Assembly (NCBI RefSeq): GCF_003254295.1
Contig: NZ_QKZO01000005.1
Coordinates: forward strand, 124,001-188,000
Length of the DNA stretch: 64,000 nucleotides
Direction of reading: 5' to 3'
Source: Rhodobacter capsulatus
Lineage (GTDB): Bacteria > Pseudomonadota > Alphaproteobacteria > Rhodobacterales > Rhodobacteraceae
The notes beneath the pieces were generated by a model that worked only from the letters and a program-made list of their open reading frames with translations, was not told the DNA's origin and did not search any database. The translations under genes were made by a program, and so were the position numbers. This document shows, one piece after another, positions 48,204 through 56,714 of the stretch (its first letter is position 1; every line of letters starts with the position of its first letter).

Positions 48204-48500
48204 ATGGACATCAAGACTTCTCTTGCGACCCAGGGCTATGCCCAGGCGCGTTCGGCGGCCAACCCGCTTGCCGGAAATTCCACCGCGGATCGGGACGGGG
48301 GCCTGGGCAAGATCGCCACGAGCTTCCTCGAGACGATGCAGCAAAGCGAGGATACGGCGAAAGCCGCCATGCTCGGCAATGCCGATCCGCATACGCTCGT
48401 GCAGGCGCTCGCCCAGACCGAACTTGCGGTCGAGACCGCGGTGACGGTGCGCAACAAGGTCGTCGAGGCCTATCAGGAAATCCTCCGGATGCCGGTGTAA
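48204..48500 (+). CDS. fliE: Flagellar hook-basal body protein FliE
   Basis: FliE links the MS ring to the rod and is the first rod-type protein exported. The 98-residue protein has the C-terminal core FLETMQQSEDTAKAAMLGNADPHTLVQALAQTELAVETAVTVRNKVVEAYQEILRMPV seen as FliE: helix, N/D-P-H turn, then helix ending Y-x-E-I-x-x-M-P-V. Only a 10-residue part is decisive here: the terminal EILRMPV. It sits between flgC and fliQ as usual. Confidence 0.93.
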   Translation: MDIKTSLATQGYAQARSAANPLAGNSTADRDGGLGKIATSFLETMQQSEDTAKAAMLGNADPHTLVQALAQTELAVETAVTVRNKVVEAYQEILRMPV

Positions 48501-48501
48501 G

Positions 48502-48768
48502 ATGCCCGATCTCGTCTTTTTCGACGCGATGCGGGAAGGGCTCTGGATAGCAGTGATGATCTCGGCGCCGATGCTCGTCGTGGCACTCGTCGCCGGGGTC
48601 GCCATCGGCCTCTTCCAGGCGCTCACCTCGGTTCAGGAAATGACGCTGACCTTCGTGCCGAAAGTGGGGGCCATGCTGGTCGTCTACTGGGTGTCGATGT
48701 CCTTCATGTCCGAGACGCTCGTGGATTTCTTCACCTCCGGGATCATCCCGCTCATCGTCGGAAGCTGA
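48502..48768 (+). CDS. fliQ: Flagellar export-gate protein FliQ
   Basis: FliQ is a small membrane protein of the FliPQR export gate. The 88-residue product has two hydrophobic helices (about residues 16-40 and 50-78), the inter-helix ALTSVQEMTLTFVPKVGAM, and an N-terminal MPDLVFFDAMREGLWIA. These match FliQ (and SctS) precisely in length and pattern. FliP and FliR are elsewhere. It starts one base after fliE. Confidence 0.94.
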   Translation: MPDLVFFDAMREGLWIAVMISAPMLVVALVAGVAIGLFQALTSVQEMTLTFVPKVGAMLVVYWVSMSFMSETLVDFFTSGIIPLIVGS

Positions 48769-48771
48769 GCC

Positions 48772-49485
48772 ATGGACAATACGATCTATGCCGCCCTGGC
48801 GCGGCAATCCGGCCTGATGCAGGAAATGCAGGTGGTCGCCAACAACATGGCCAACGTCAACACCACCGGCTTCCGCCGCGAGGGGGTGGTGTTTTCGGAA
48901 TATGTCGATTCCCTCGACGGGGACGAAGCCTCGCTCTCGATGGCCCATGCCAGCGGTCGTATCATCGATTTCGAGGAAGGGGCGATCGCCTCGACCGGAA
49001 ACCAGCTCGATTTCGCCATCCAGGGCAAGGGCTTCTTCATGGTCGAGACGCCCGAGGGCAATCAGCTGACCCGCGCGGGCAGTTTCCTGCGCTCGCCCGA
49101 GGGGGAGCTGGTCACGCCCGAAGGCTTCCGCGTGCTCGACAACGGCGGCGCGGCGATCTTCCTGCCCGCCGATCAGGGCCCGATCGCCGTCGGCGAGGAT
49201 GGCACGCTTTCGGCCAAGGGCCAGCCGCTGGCGCAGCTTGGCCTTTATGAGCCGCAGAATTCCACCTCGATCAGCCTGCAGGCGGGCACCCGATTCGCCG
49301 TGCCCGAAGGCACCGTTCCGGCCGAAAACGCCCGGGTCATGCAGGGCGTGGTCGAACAGTCGAACGTCGATCCGGTGCGGGAAATCGCCCGGATGGTCGA
49401 AGTGCAGCGGGCCTATGAACTGGGCCAGACCTTCCTCGACCGCGAGGACGAACGGATTCGCAACGTCATCTCGACGCTGAAGTAA
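48772..49485 (+). CDS. flgF: Flagellar proximal rod protein FlgF
   Basis: FlgF is a rod protein between FlgC and FlgG. The 237-residue product has the rod N-terminal motif MQVVANNMANVNTTGFRREGV near residue 20, the mid-domain DFAIQGKGFFMVETPEGNQLTRAGSF near residue 82, and the C-terminal VDPVREIARMVEVQRAYELGQTFL. It lies between fliQ and flgG in the operon, 12 bases before flgG. Confidence 0.93.
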   Translation: MDNTIYAALARQSGLMQEMQVVANNMANVNTTGFRREGVVFSEYVDSLDGDEASLSMAHASGRIIDFEEGAIASTGNQLDFAIQGKGFFMVETPEGNQLTRAGSFLRSPEGELVTPEGFRVLDNGGAAIFLPADQGPIAVGEDGTLSAKGQPLAQLGLYEPQNSTSISLQAGTRFAVPEGTVPAENARVMQGVVEQSNVDPVREIARMVEVQRAYELGQTFLDREDERIRNVISTLK

Positions 49486-49497
49486 AGGAAACACCCG

Positions 49498-50283
49498 ATG
49501 CGCGCCCTGCAGATTGCCGCCACCGGGATGAGCGCCCAGCAGATGCGGGTCGAAGTCATCTCGAACAACCTCGCCAACATGTCGACGACGGGCTACAACG
49601 CCCGCCGCGCCGAATTCGCCGATCTGATGTATCAGCAGGCGACCCGCCCCGGCACGATCACCGCCAACGACGGCACCATCGTTCCCGCGGGCGTGCAGAT
49701 CGGTCTGGGCGTGCGCTCGACCGCAGTCAGCATCACCCTGGCGCAGGGGCCGCTGGCCTCCACCGGCGGCGATCTCGATCTGGCGATCGACGGCTATGGC
49801 TTCCTTGAGGTGACCCTGCCCTCGGGCGCCTCCGCCTATACCCGGGACGGCGGGCTCAAACGCTCGGCTGACGGGCAGATCGTCACCTCGGACGGCTATC
49901 CGGTGGTGCCGGGGATCACCCTGCCCGATGATGCGACGACGATCTCGATCAATGCCGCGGGCGAGGTTTACGCCTATTTCACCAACCAGGTGCAGCCGCA
50001 GTTGCTGGGGCAGATCACGCTGGCCGGGTTCACCAACGAAAAAGGGCTCGAGGCGATCGGCTCGAACCTGTTTCTTGAAACCGAGGCTTCGGGAGCGCCG
50101 ACCGTGTCCACGCCAGGCGTCGACGGGCTTGGCGTGCTCAAACAGGGCTATCTCGAGGAAAGCTCGGTCGATGCGGTGCGCGAGATCACCGAACTGATCA
50201 AGGCGCAGCGCGGTTACGAGATGAACGCCAAGGTGATCACCGCCGCCGACGAGATGCTGCAAGCGACGACGCAGGTGCGCTGA
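49498..50283 (+). CDS. flgG: Flagellar distal rod protein FlgG
   Basis: FlgG forms the distal rod that passes through the P and L rings. The 261-residue product has MRALQIAATGMSAQQMRVEVIS, NNLANMSTTGYNARRAEF near residue 23, DLAIDGYGFLEVTLPSG near 98, and the C-terminal GYLEESSVDAVREITELIKAQRGYEMNAKVI. These are near-diagnostic for FlgG. It overlaps the flgA start by one base (TGATG). Confidence 0.96.
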   Translation: MRALQIAATGMSAQQMRVEVISNNLANMSTTGYNARRAEFADLMYQQATRPGTITANDGTIVPAGVQIGLGVRSTAVSITLAQGPLASTGGDLDLAIDGYGFLEVTLPSGASAYTRDGGLKRSADGQIVTSDGYPVVPGITLPDDATTISINAAGEVYAYFTNQVQPQLLGQITLAGFTNEKGLEAIGSNLFLETEASGAPTVSTPGVDGLGVLKQGYLEESSVDAVREITELIKAQRGYEMNAKVITAADEMLQATTQVR

Positions 50284-50708
50284 TGATCCGTCTGACCCTT
50301 GCCCTTGTTCTGGCGACGCTGCCCGCCCTTGCCGAAGCCGGTTCCGTCGTCGCCGCGCGCACCCTGCGGGCGCAGACCGTGATCACCGAATCGGATCTGG
50401 CGATTTCCGAAGACGCCGTGCCCGGGGCGCTCACCGATCCGCTGGCGGCGGTCGGCCTCGAGACCCGGACCGCGATCTATCCGCAACAGCCGATCAGCGC
50501 CGCAGATCTGGTCCCCCCCGCGGTGATCGAACGCAATCAGATGGTGCCGCTGGCCTATCGCGACGGCAGCCTCTCGATCCTCACCGAGGGCCGGGCGCTG
50601 GATCGCGGCGCCGTGGGTGACACGATCCGGGTGATGAACATCACGTCCAAGGCGACGCTGTTCGCCCAGCTCGGCGCCGATGGCGTCGCCTACGTCCAAC
50701 CTCACTGA
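50283..50708 (+). CDS. flgA: P-ring assembly chaperone FlgA
   Basis: FlgA is a periplasmic chaperone for FlgI. The 141-residue protein has a signal peptide (MIRLTLALVLATLPALAEA) and the SAF-type domain: ARTLRAQTVITESDLAI near residue 25, GLETRTAIYPQQPISAADL near 58, then MVPLAYRDGSL and GAVGDTIRVMNITSKATLFAQLG. It is short compared with the enteric FlgA (about 219) but typical of alphaproteobacterial forms. Confidence 0.9.
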   Translation: MIRLTLALVLATLPALAEAGSVVAARTLRAQTVITESDLAISEDAVPGALTDPLAAVGLETRTAIYPQQPISAADLVPPAVIERNQMVPLAYRDGSLSILTEGRALDRGAVGDTIRVMNITSKATLFAQLGADGVAYVQPH

Positions 50709-50719
50709 AAGCCTGTCTC

Positions 50720-51445
50720 ATGCGTTCCCTCCTTTTTGTTTTCATTGCCCTTTCGCTGGCGGCCTGCGGTCGGCTCGAACAGGTCGGCAAGGCGCCCGAG
50801 TTCAATACCGTTGAAGGCAGTGACGAATTTTTCGCGATGAACAGCCCGCCGCTGCCCGAAGACGTGCTGCGACAGACCCGGGCGCAGGAAGCCTCGCTCT
50901 GGTCGGGCAACCGCGGCTCGCTTCTGGGCGACCGTCGGGCGGCGACGCGCGGCGACATCATGACCGTGGTGATCGAGATCGACGACAAGGCCGAGATTTC
51001 GAACACTTCGGGCCGGTCGCGCGCGAGTTCGGACAAGATGGGGATTCCGTCGCTGTTCGGCATCCCGCAGCGGCTGGACGCGCAATTGCCCGAAGGCGCC
51101 ACCATGGCCGAGGCCTTTGAAACCGGCTCGTCTTCGTCCTACAAGGGCGACGGCTCGGTGGCGCGCAAGGAAAAGCTGACGCTGCGGGTGGCGGCCACGG
51201 TGCTGGACCGGCTGCCGAACGGCGTGCTGCGGATCCAGGGCAGCCAGGAAGTCCGGGTGAATTTCGAAGTGCGCGAACTGATCGTCACCGGCTTTGTCCG
51301 GCCCGAGGATGTCAGCCGCCAGAACGAGATCACCTACGACAAGATCGCCGGGGCGCGGATTTCCTATGGCGGCCGTGGCCAGATCACCGACGTGCAGCAG
51401 CCGCGCTACGGCCAGCAGGTCTCCGATATCCTTCTTCCGTTCTGA
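50720..51445 (+). CDS. flgH: Flagellar L-ring lipoprotein FlgH
   Basis: FlgH forms the L-ring in the outer membrane. The 241-residue product has a lipoprotein signal with lipobox LAAC (cysteine at residue 15), the early segment SLWSGNRGSLLGDRRAATRGDIMTVVIEIDD near residue 55, and the C-terminal VSRQNEITYDKIAGARISYGGRG typical of FlgH. It lies between flgA and fliL. Confidence 0.95.
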   Translation: MRSLLFVFIALSLAACGRLEQVGKAPEFNTVEGSDEFFAMNSPPLPEDVLRQTRAQEASLWSGNRGSLLGDRRAATRGDIMTVVIEIDDKAEISNTSGRSRASSDKMGIPSLFGIPQRLDAQLPEGATMAEAFETGSSSSYKGDGSVARKEKLTLRVAATVLDRLPNGVLRIQGSQEVRVNFEVRELIVTGFVRPEDVSRQNEITYDKIAGARISYGGRGQITDVQQPRYGQQVSDILLPF

Positions 51446-51452
51446 GGATGCC

Positions 51453-51974
51453 ATGCTGAAGATCATTCTTCCTGTTGTGCTTGCAGTGATCGGGCTCGCC
51501 GCGGGCGGGGCGGCGGGATATTTCCTGCGTCCGCCGCCGCCGCCGCCCGAGGAGGTCGCGACCGAAGCCGGTGCCGAGGGCGAAAAACCCGCCGCCGCGG
51601 CCAAACCCGCGCCCGAGAAAGCCGCCGAAGGCGAAGAGGCCGTTCCGACCATCGAATATGTCAAGCTGAACAACCAGTTCGTCATTCCGGTGATCAAGAA
51701 GGGCGCGGTCGCCTCGCTGGTGGTGCTGTCGCTCAGCCTTGAGGTGACGGTGGGCAGCACCGAAAAGGTCTATGCCGCGGAACCGAAGCTGCGCGATGTG
51801 CTGCTGCAGGTTCTGTTCGATCACGCCAATGCGGGCGGCTTCGAGGGCTCCTTCACCGATACGGCCAACATGACCGATCTGCGCCGCGCCCTGACCGAAG
51901 CCTCGCAGAGCGTTCTGGGGGATCTGGTGCTGAACGTGCTGATCTCGGATATCGCCCGGCAGGATTCGAACTGA
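51453..51974 (+). CDS. fliL: Flagellar stator-associated protein FliL
   Basis: FliL surrounds the stator and tunes its function. The 173-residue protein starts at 51453 (MLKIILPVVLAVIGLAAGG) with one transmembrane helix. A proline- and alanine-rich linker follows (residues 24-58), then the periplasmic FliL domain with YVKLNNQFVIPVIKKGAVASLVVLSLSLEV and the conserved VLLQVLFDHANAGGF. It ends the flgB operon; a terminator follows. Confidence 0.92.
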   Translation: MLKIILPVVLAVIGLAAGGAAGYFLRPPPPPPEEVATEAGAEGEKPAAAAKPAPEKAAEGEEAVPTIEYVKLNNQFVIPVIKKGAVASLVVLSLSLEVTVGSTEKVYAAEPKLRDVLLQVLFDHANAGGFEGSFTDTANMTDLRRALTEASQSVLGDLVLNVLISDIARQDSN

Positions 51975-51997
51975 GCGGTTCCGCCTTGGGCAAACGA

Positions 51998-52029
51998 AAA
52001 GGCTGGCAACCGCGGGGTTGCCAGCCTTT
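51998..52029. terminator. Bidirectional terminator between fliL and tRNA-Thr
   Basis: A perfect 14-base-pair stem (51998-52011 with 52016-52029, loop GCGG). On the minus strand TTTTCGTTTG follows it, making a strong terminator for the tRNA; on the plus strand it closes the flgB-fliL operon. Confidence 0.9.
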
Positions 52030-52038
52030 CCTGTTCAG

Positions 52039-52114
52039 TGGTGCCGGTGAAGGGACTCGAACCCCCGACCCCATCATTACGAATGACGTGCTCTACCAGC
52101 TGAGCTACACCGGC
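52039..52114 (-). tRNA. tRNA-Thr, anticodon CGT, with encoded CCA
   Basis: Reading the minus strand from 52114, a seven-base-pair acceptor stem (GCCGGTG with CACCGGC), D-arm GTAGCTCAGCTGGTAGAGC, anticodon stem CGTCA/TGATG with loop TTCGTAA (anticodon CGT, threonine), and TTCGAGTCC T-arm are clear. The 3' CCA is encoded (52039-52041). The anticodon pairs with ACG codons. Confidence 0.97.
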
Positions 52115-52157
52115 ACTGTGGCGCGCGGATAGCACGCCCTTGCGGGGATGTGTAGCC

Positions 52158-53600
52158 CTATTTTTCGCGTTCGCTCAAAGCGCGGGCGGTTCCTTCAAGG
52201 GTTTCGCCCGCATCGGCTTTCGTGCCCTTGGCCACGATCAGCGGCAGCATCTCGGCGCCATTGGGCAGGGGCATGTTGTTATGCGCCGGTTCCCGCCAGC
52301 TCAGCGTGTCGAAACCGCCGCAATTGTCGCAGACCGGACCCCATTGCGACTGGATGTTCTGGCATTTGTCGCAGCACCATTGCTTGCCGCGCGGCGCCGT
52401 CAGCGCCTTGGCCAGCCAGCCGCGCACCACCGCGTCATCCTCGCCCTCGCCGCGCTCGATCGCCGCCATCAGCGTCAGCACGCGCGAGGTCGGGTTGGTC
52501 TCGACCAGATTGCCCAAAGCCCGCCGCGCCGCCGGGAAATCTTCGGCCGCGATGCAAAGCTCGGCGCGCAAAAGCCGGGTTTCCTCGTGATCGGGGCGCA
52601 GCGAGAGCAACTTTTCAAAGCGCTTGAGCCGCTCGGTCGCCGATTCGCCCGGCACCATCGAGGCGAAGACGGCGGCCAGATCCGGGTGCGGCTGCGCCTC
52701 CCAGGCCTTCAGCAGCACGCGGGTCGCCGATTTCGCATCGCCCTTGTCGTAATGCGCCTTGGCCGCCATCGCCGCCGCGGGAATGAGGTCGGGCGAGGCC
52801 TTGGCCGCGGCAATCGCCGCTTCCTGCGCCTCGATCGAGGTGCCGCCATCCAGCACCGCCTTGGCCTCCTGCAGCGCCAGAACGGCATCGCGACGCTTGT
52901 GCACATCCTTCGGCAGCTGCCCCTGACGCATCTTCGCCAAAAGCACGTCGCGCGCGCCCTTCCAGTCGCCGACCTCGGTCTGCAGCTTGAACAGCGTGTT
53001 CTGCACGTCCAGGTTCTTCGGATTGAGCGCAAAGGCCTTTTGCGCCAGCTTCACCGCGGTATCGGTGTCGCCCTCGGCCAGTTTCTGCGACAAAAGCCCC
53101 TGCACGCCGACAAACCGGGTGCGCTGATCGGCCAGAAGCTTGCGATAGACCTCTTCGGCCTTGCGGGTGTCGCCGTTCATCATCGCCGCCTGCGCGGTCA
53201 GAAGGTTGGTCAGCTCGGGACGGCGCAGGTAGCGCTCGGCCTTGCTCGCCTTTGACGCCGCCAGCTTCGATTCGCCCGAGGCGACGGCCAGCATCCCCTC
53301 GGCCAGCGCCTCGTAGCCCTTGCGCTCGCGGTTGCGGTCGAAATAGCGGCTGATCGCGGTTTCATCGCCGGTCACGAAGCGGATGAAGGCGAAGACGAAG
53401 CCCAGCACCTTCAGCGCCAGCCAGATCGCCAGGATGGCAAGCCCGATCAGGATCACCACCTGCAGCGCGCCCAGGTTCAGCTCGACCCCGAAGGCGATGA
53501 TGCGGATGGTTTCGCCCAGATCCGAAAGCCAGGCGGCGCCAAAGGCGAGCCCGACCACGACGGCGACGAACAGCGAGATTTTAATGAAAGACCAGATCAT
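52158..53600 (-). CDS. hemY: HemY-like TPR membrane protein with C-terminal zinc-ribbon-like cysteines
   Basis: A 480-residue protein of the heme-operon HemY family, so named for its place next to heme genes in proteobacteria; not the protoporphyrinogen oxidase of the same name. Two membrane helices lie near residues 7-26 and 44-70. TPR repeats follow to about residue 370 (AEEVYRKLL, AFALNPKNLDVQNTLFKL). The last part has C-x2-C (CDKC near residue 408) and C-x2-C (CDNC, about 14 residues on), a zinc-ribbon spacing. It overlaps neither neighbour and follows the Mic60-like gene by 10 bases. The exact role in heme synthesis or membrane scaffolding is unknown. Confidence 0.78.
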   Translation of the reverse strand: MIWSFIKISLFVAVVVGLAFGAAWLSDLGETIRIIAFGVELNLGALQVVILIGLAILAIWLALKVLGFVFAFIRFVTGDETAISRYFDRNRERKGYEALAEGMLAVASGESKLAASKASKAERYLRRPELTNLLTAQAAMMNGDTRKAEEVYRKLLADQRTRFVGVQGLLSQKLAEGDTDTAVKLAQKAFALNPKNLDVQNTLFKLQTEVGDWKGARDVLLAKMRQGQLPKDVHKRRDAVLALQEAKAVLDGGTSIEAQEAAIAAAKASPDLIPAAAMAAKAHYDKGDAKSATRVLLKAWEAQPHPDLAAVFASMVPGESATERLKRFEKLLSLRPDHEETRLLRAELCIAAEDFPAARRALGNLVETNPTSRVLTLMAAIERGEGEDDAVVRGWLAKALTAPRGKQWCCDKCQNIQSQWGPVCDNCGGFDTLSWREPAHNNMPLPNGAEMLPLIVAKGTKADAGETLEGTARALSEREK

Positions 53601-53610
53601 CGCCGTCCCC

Positions 53611-54768
53611 TCATTGCACGGATTGCGTCAGGTCGGCGATGGCGGTCTGCGCGGCTGCGCGCTTGGCCACCATGTCCTTCCAGGATTGCAGATCGGCCTG
53701 CGCCGCTTCGGGCAGGGCCGCGATCTCGGTCAGCGCCGCGTCGAATTGCGCCGCATCGACCGCGGTTTGCGCCCGCGACAGCACCGCATCCGGGCCGGTC
53801 CCGTCCTTCGCCGTCAGCGACCGGGCCCCGGTCTGCGCCAAGAGGAACGCGCCGAGCTTGTCGGTCATCGTCTCCCCCGCAGTGACCTTGCGCGCGGTGG
53901 TCAGCGCCTTGCGCGCCGCCTCGGGGAAGGCCGCCTTGAGCGCGGCGATCGAGGGCAGATCGCCCTTCAGCGCCGCGGGCACCGAAACGCCCGCCGCCGC
54001 CACATCGCCCAGCGCGCCATCGATCGGCGCATCGGTTTCAAAGGCCGCCAACAGCCGGGCCACCGCCGCCTGGGCGATCGCCTTTTTCGCCGCGGCCTCC
54101 GATTCGGCACGGATCTTCGCGGTTTCGGCCTCGGCCTCGGCGATCTTCGCCTTGGCTTCGACGGTCGCCACCTCAAGCTGCTGCTGCGAGGCGAAGGCCG
54201 GGCTCTTCTCGACCATCGCTTTCAGCGCGTCGATCTGTCCCTGCACGCCGGACAGATCGACCGGCGCGGCGGGGGCGGTGCCGCCCGCGGCCTCCAGCGC
54301 CTGGAGCTTGCCGGAAAGCTCGCCCACCGCGGTCTGCAGCGCCGCGACGCCGGCATTGCCCGCCTGCAGCTCGGCCATCGTCTTCACCACGGCCTCAAGC
54401 TTCGCCGCCTGTGCGGCCAGATCCTTTTCCACCGTGCTTTGCGCGCCCGGCAGCACCTTTTCGCGCAGTTCGGGCGGCAGTTTCGGCAAGACCACAATCG
54501 TGCCCACCGAGCCGATCACCGCGGCGATGATGCCCCCCCAGACCAGCGACATGCCCCCGCGCGGCGGTGGCGGCACGGGTTTCGGTTTCGCCGGGGCTGA
54601 TTCGGTCGCGGGCTTCGGCGCCTTTTCAGGCGCCGCCTGCGCTGCGGCTTCGGTCTTGGTCCCCGTCACGTCCGCGCCCGGGCCGCCTGCGTCTTTGTCA
54701 GACATTTCAGGGGTTTGCGCAGCGGTCTCTGCCGTGCTGTCACGCTCCGTCTCGTCCGGGTTCGCCAT
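53611..54768 (-). CDS. Mitofilin/Mic60-like inner-membrane protein
   Basis: A 385-residue protein with an acidic, alanine- and proline-rich N-terminus and one transmembrane helix at about residues 73-95 (VWGGIIAAVIGSVGTIVVLP). A long helical, probably coiled-coil stretch follows (about 110-240), then a C-terminal mitofilin-like domain (about 240-385). This layout matches alphaproteobacterial Mic60, which shapes intracytoplasmic or cristae-like membranes. The position between hemD and the hemY-like gene is the conserved alphaproteobacterial context. The start at 54768 follows GGAGGAG. The assignment is by architecture and context; the sequence itself is weakly conserved. Confidence 0.78.
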   Translation of the reverse strand: MANPDETERDSTAETAAQTPEMSDKDAGGPGADVTGTKTEAAAQAAPEKAPKPATESAPAKPKPVPPPPRGGMSLVWGGIIAAVIGSVGTIVVLPKLPPELREKVLPGAQSTVEKDLAAQAAKLEAVVKTMAELQAGNAGVAALQTAVGELSGKLQALEAAGGTAPAAPVDLSGVQGQIDALKAMVEKSPAFASQQQLEVATVEAKAKIAEAEAETAKIRAESEAAAKKAIAQAAVARLLAAFETDAPIDGALGDVAAAGVSVPAALKGDLPSIAALKAAFPEAARKALTTARKVTAGETMTDKLGAFLLAQTGARSLTAKDGTGPDAVLSRAQTAVDAAQFDAALTEIAALPEAAQADLQSWKDMVAKRAAAQTAIADLTQSVQ

Positions 54769-54859
54769 GGACACTCCTCCAAGTCGCGCAACGCGGCGCG
54801 ATGTCTTCATTTTGCCGCAGTCTATTGAGCGGCTCGGTGCTGCTCAACCTCAACCGCTC

Positions 54860-55558
54860 TCAGGCCAGTGCGACAAGTGCGTCCAGCAGCGCTTCGGCAT
54901 CGGGACGCGCCGCAATCTGCAGCGTTGTCGCAGGCAAGCCGGTGCAGGTCTGCGCCGCATTCTCGGAAATCGCCACCAGCCGCAGCTCGGCGCGGGCCCC
55001 TCGTGCCGCCGCGGCCAGAAGCTTGCCGCTGTTGGGCGAAAAGATCGGCACCAGAACCGGGCCGGGCGTCGCCAGAAGCGCGCGCATCTCCGCGCTGGGC
55101 GGGCGCGGCATCTGGGCATAGACGATCACCTCGGCCGCGCGCCGCCCCGCCGCCGTCAGCCGTTCGGCAAGCGGCATCGCCGCCTCGTTGCCGCGCGTGT
55201 GCAGGATCAGGCCCGGATCGGGCGCGGCCAGGATCAGCTCGAGCAGATGCACCGCATCGGGGGCAATGCCCAGAATCGAAAAGCCCGCCTTGCGCGCCAC
55301 TTCGGCGGTGCGTTCGCCGACGCAAAAGGCCGGATGGCCCGCAAGGGCGCTTGCGGCGACCGGTCCGACCGCCTGTTCCGAGGTCAGGACAAGCGCGTCT
55401 GCCGCAGGCAGCTCGGCGCCTGTCGGCTCGGTTTCCAGCAGGGGGGCGATCAGCACCGGACAGTCGGCGCCCATCCGGGCCCGGAACTGCGCGGCGAATC
55501 GTTCGGACCCGGCGCGGGGACGGGTCAGCAAAAGCGGCGGTCGGAAAGGGGTGCTCAT
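54860..55558 (-). CDS. hemD: Uroporphyrinogen-III synthase
   Basis: Closes hydroxymethylbilane to uroporphyrinogen III, the parent of heme, chlorophyll and corrins. The 232-residue protein is divergent from tsaD and starts at 55558 ([14 protein letters not shown]). The HemD family is very diverse, but [13 protein letters not shown] near residue 9, [25 protein letters not shown] and [12 protein letters not shown] (about residue 165) are characteristic. hemC, often just upstream in related genomes, is not here. It heads the hemD - Mic60-like - hemY-like unit. Confidence 0.85.
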   Translation of the reverse strand: MSTPFRPPLLLTRPRAGSERFAAQFRARMGADCPVLIAPLLETEPTGAELPAADALVLTSEQAVGPVAASALAGHPAFCVGERTAEVARKAGFSILGIAPDAVHLLELILAAPDPGLILHTRGNEAAMPLAERLTAAGRRAAEVIVYAQMPRPPSAEMRALLATPGPVLVPIFSPNSGKLLAAAARGARAELRLVAISENAAQTCTGLPATTLQIAARPDAEALLDALVALA

Positions 55559-55628
55559 CGGAGCCTCGGGTTGTGCGATGCCTGAGCCGGTGTTACCTGC
55601 AGGAAGGACCCCGCGCAACGACATCGGC

Positions 55629-56714
55629 ATGACCAGACCCCTGACTTTCCTTGGCCTTGAATCGAGCTGCGACGACACCGCCGCCGCGGTGGTGCGTGCG
55701 GATGGCACGGTTCTGGCCTCGGTCGTGGCCGGTCAGACCGCCTTGCACGCGCCCTTTGGCGGCGTCGTGCCCGAGATCGCCGCGCGCGCCCATGCCGAAA
55801 AGCTGGACAGCTGTGTCGAGGAGGCTTTGGCCGAGGCGGGGCTGGGCTTCGCCGATCTCGATGGCATCGCCGTGACCGCGGGGCCGGGGCTGATCGGCGG
55901 GGTGATGTCGGGCGTGATGTGCGCGCGCGGGCTGGCGGCCGGGACCGGGCTGCCGCTGGTGGGGGTGAACCATCTGGCGGGCCATGCGCTGACGCCGCGG
56001 CTGACCGATGGTCTCATCTTTCCCTATCTGATGTTGCTGGTTTCCGGCGGACATTGCCAGTTTCTGCTGGTGCGTGGTCCCGACAGCTTTTCCCGGCTTG
56101 GCGGCACGATCGACGATGCCCCGGGCGAGGCTTTCGACAAGGCGGCGAAGCTTCTGGGCCTGCCGCAGCCCGGCGGCCCCGCGGTCGAGGCCGAGGCCGC
56201 CAAGGGCAATCCGAAGGCGTTCCGGTTTCCGCGTCCGCTGCTCGACCGTCCCGGCTGCGATCTGTCGTTCTCCGGGCTGAAAACCGCGCTTCTGCGCGCC
56301 CGCGATACGGAAATCGCGGCACATGACGGGCTTTACCGGCAGACCCGCGCCGATCTCTGCGCGGGCTTTCAGCAGGCGATTGCCGATGTGCTGGCGGAAA
56401 AGACCCGCCGTGCGCTGGCGGCTTATCTCGACACCGCGCCCGACCAGCCCGCTTTGGCCGTGGCCGGGGGGGTGGCGGCGAACAAGGCGATTCGCGCGGC
56501 GCTGGAACAGGTTTGTGCCGCGCAGGGCGTGCGCTTCACCGCGCCGCCCTTGCGGCTTTGCACCGACAATGCGGCGATGATCGCCTGGGCGGGGATCGAG
56601 CGGTTCCGGCTGGGGCTTTCGACCGAGGCCGATCTGATCGCCCGACCGCGCTGGCCGCTCGATGCCACGGCGCCGGCGATGCTTGGCTCTGGCAAGAAGG
56701 GGGCCAAGGCATGA
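55629..56714 (+). CDS. tsaD: tRNA N6-threonylcarbamoyladenosine synthase catalytic subunit TsaD
   Basis: TsaD, with TsaB and TsaE, transfers threonylcarbamoyl to A37 of tRNAs reading ANN codons. The 361-residue protein starts at 55629 ([17 protein letters not shown]). It has the ASKHA fold, HAEK near residue 55, the metal-binding H-x3-H (NHLAGHA, histidines 115 and 119), GGHCQFLLV and [10 protein letters not shown]. Gcp was its older name. Its stop overlaps the gpsA start by four bases. Confidence 0.96.
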   Translation: MTRPLTFLGLESSCDDTAAAVVRADGTVLASVVAGQTALHAPFGGVVPEIAARAHAEKLDSCVEEALAEAGLGFADLDGIAVTAGPGLIGGVMSGVMCARGLAAGTGLPLVGVNHLAGHALTPRLTDGLIFPYLMLLVSGGHCQFLLVRGPDSFSRLGGTIDDAPGEAFDKAAKLLGLPQPGGPAVEAEAAKGNPKAFRFPRPLLDRPGCDLSFSGLKTALLRARDTEIAAHDGLYRQTRADLCAGFQQAIADVLAEKTRRALAAYLDTAPDQPALAVAGGVAANKAIRAALEQVCAAQGVRFTAPPLRLCTDNAAMIAWAGIERFRLGLSTEADLIARPRWPLDATAPAMLGSGKKGAKA

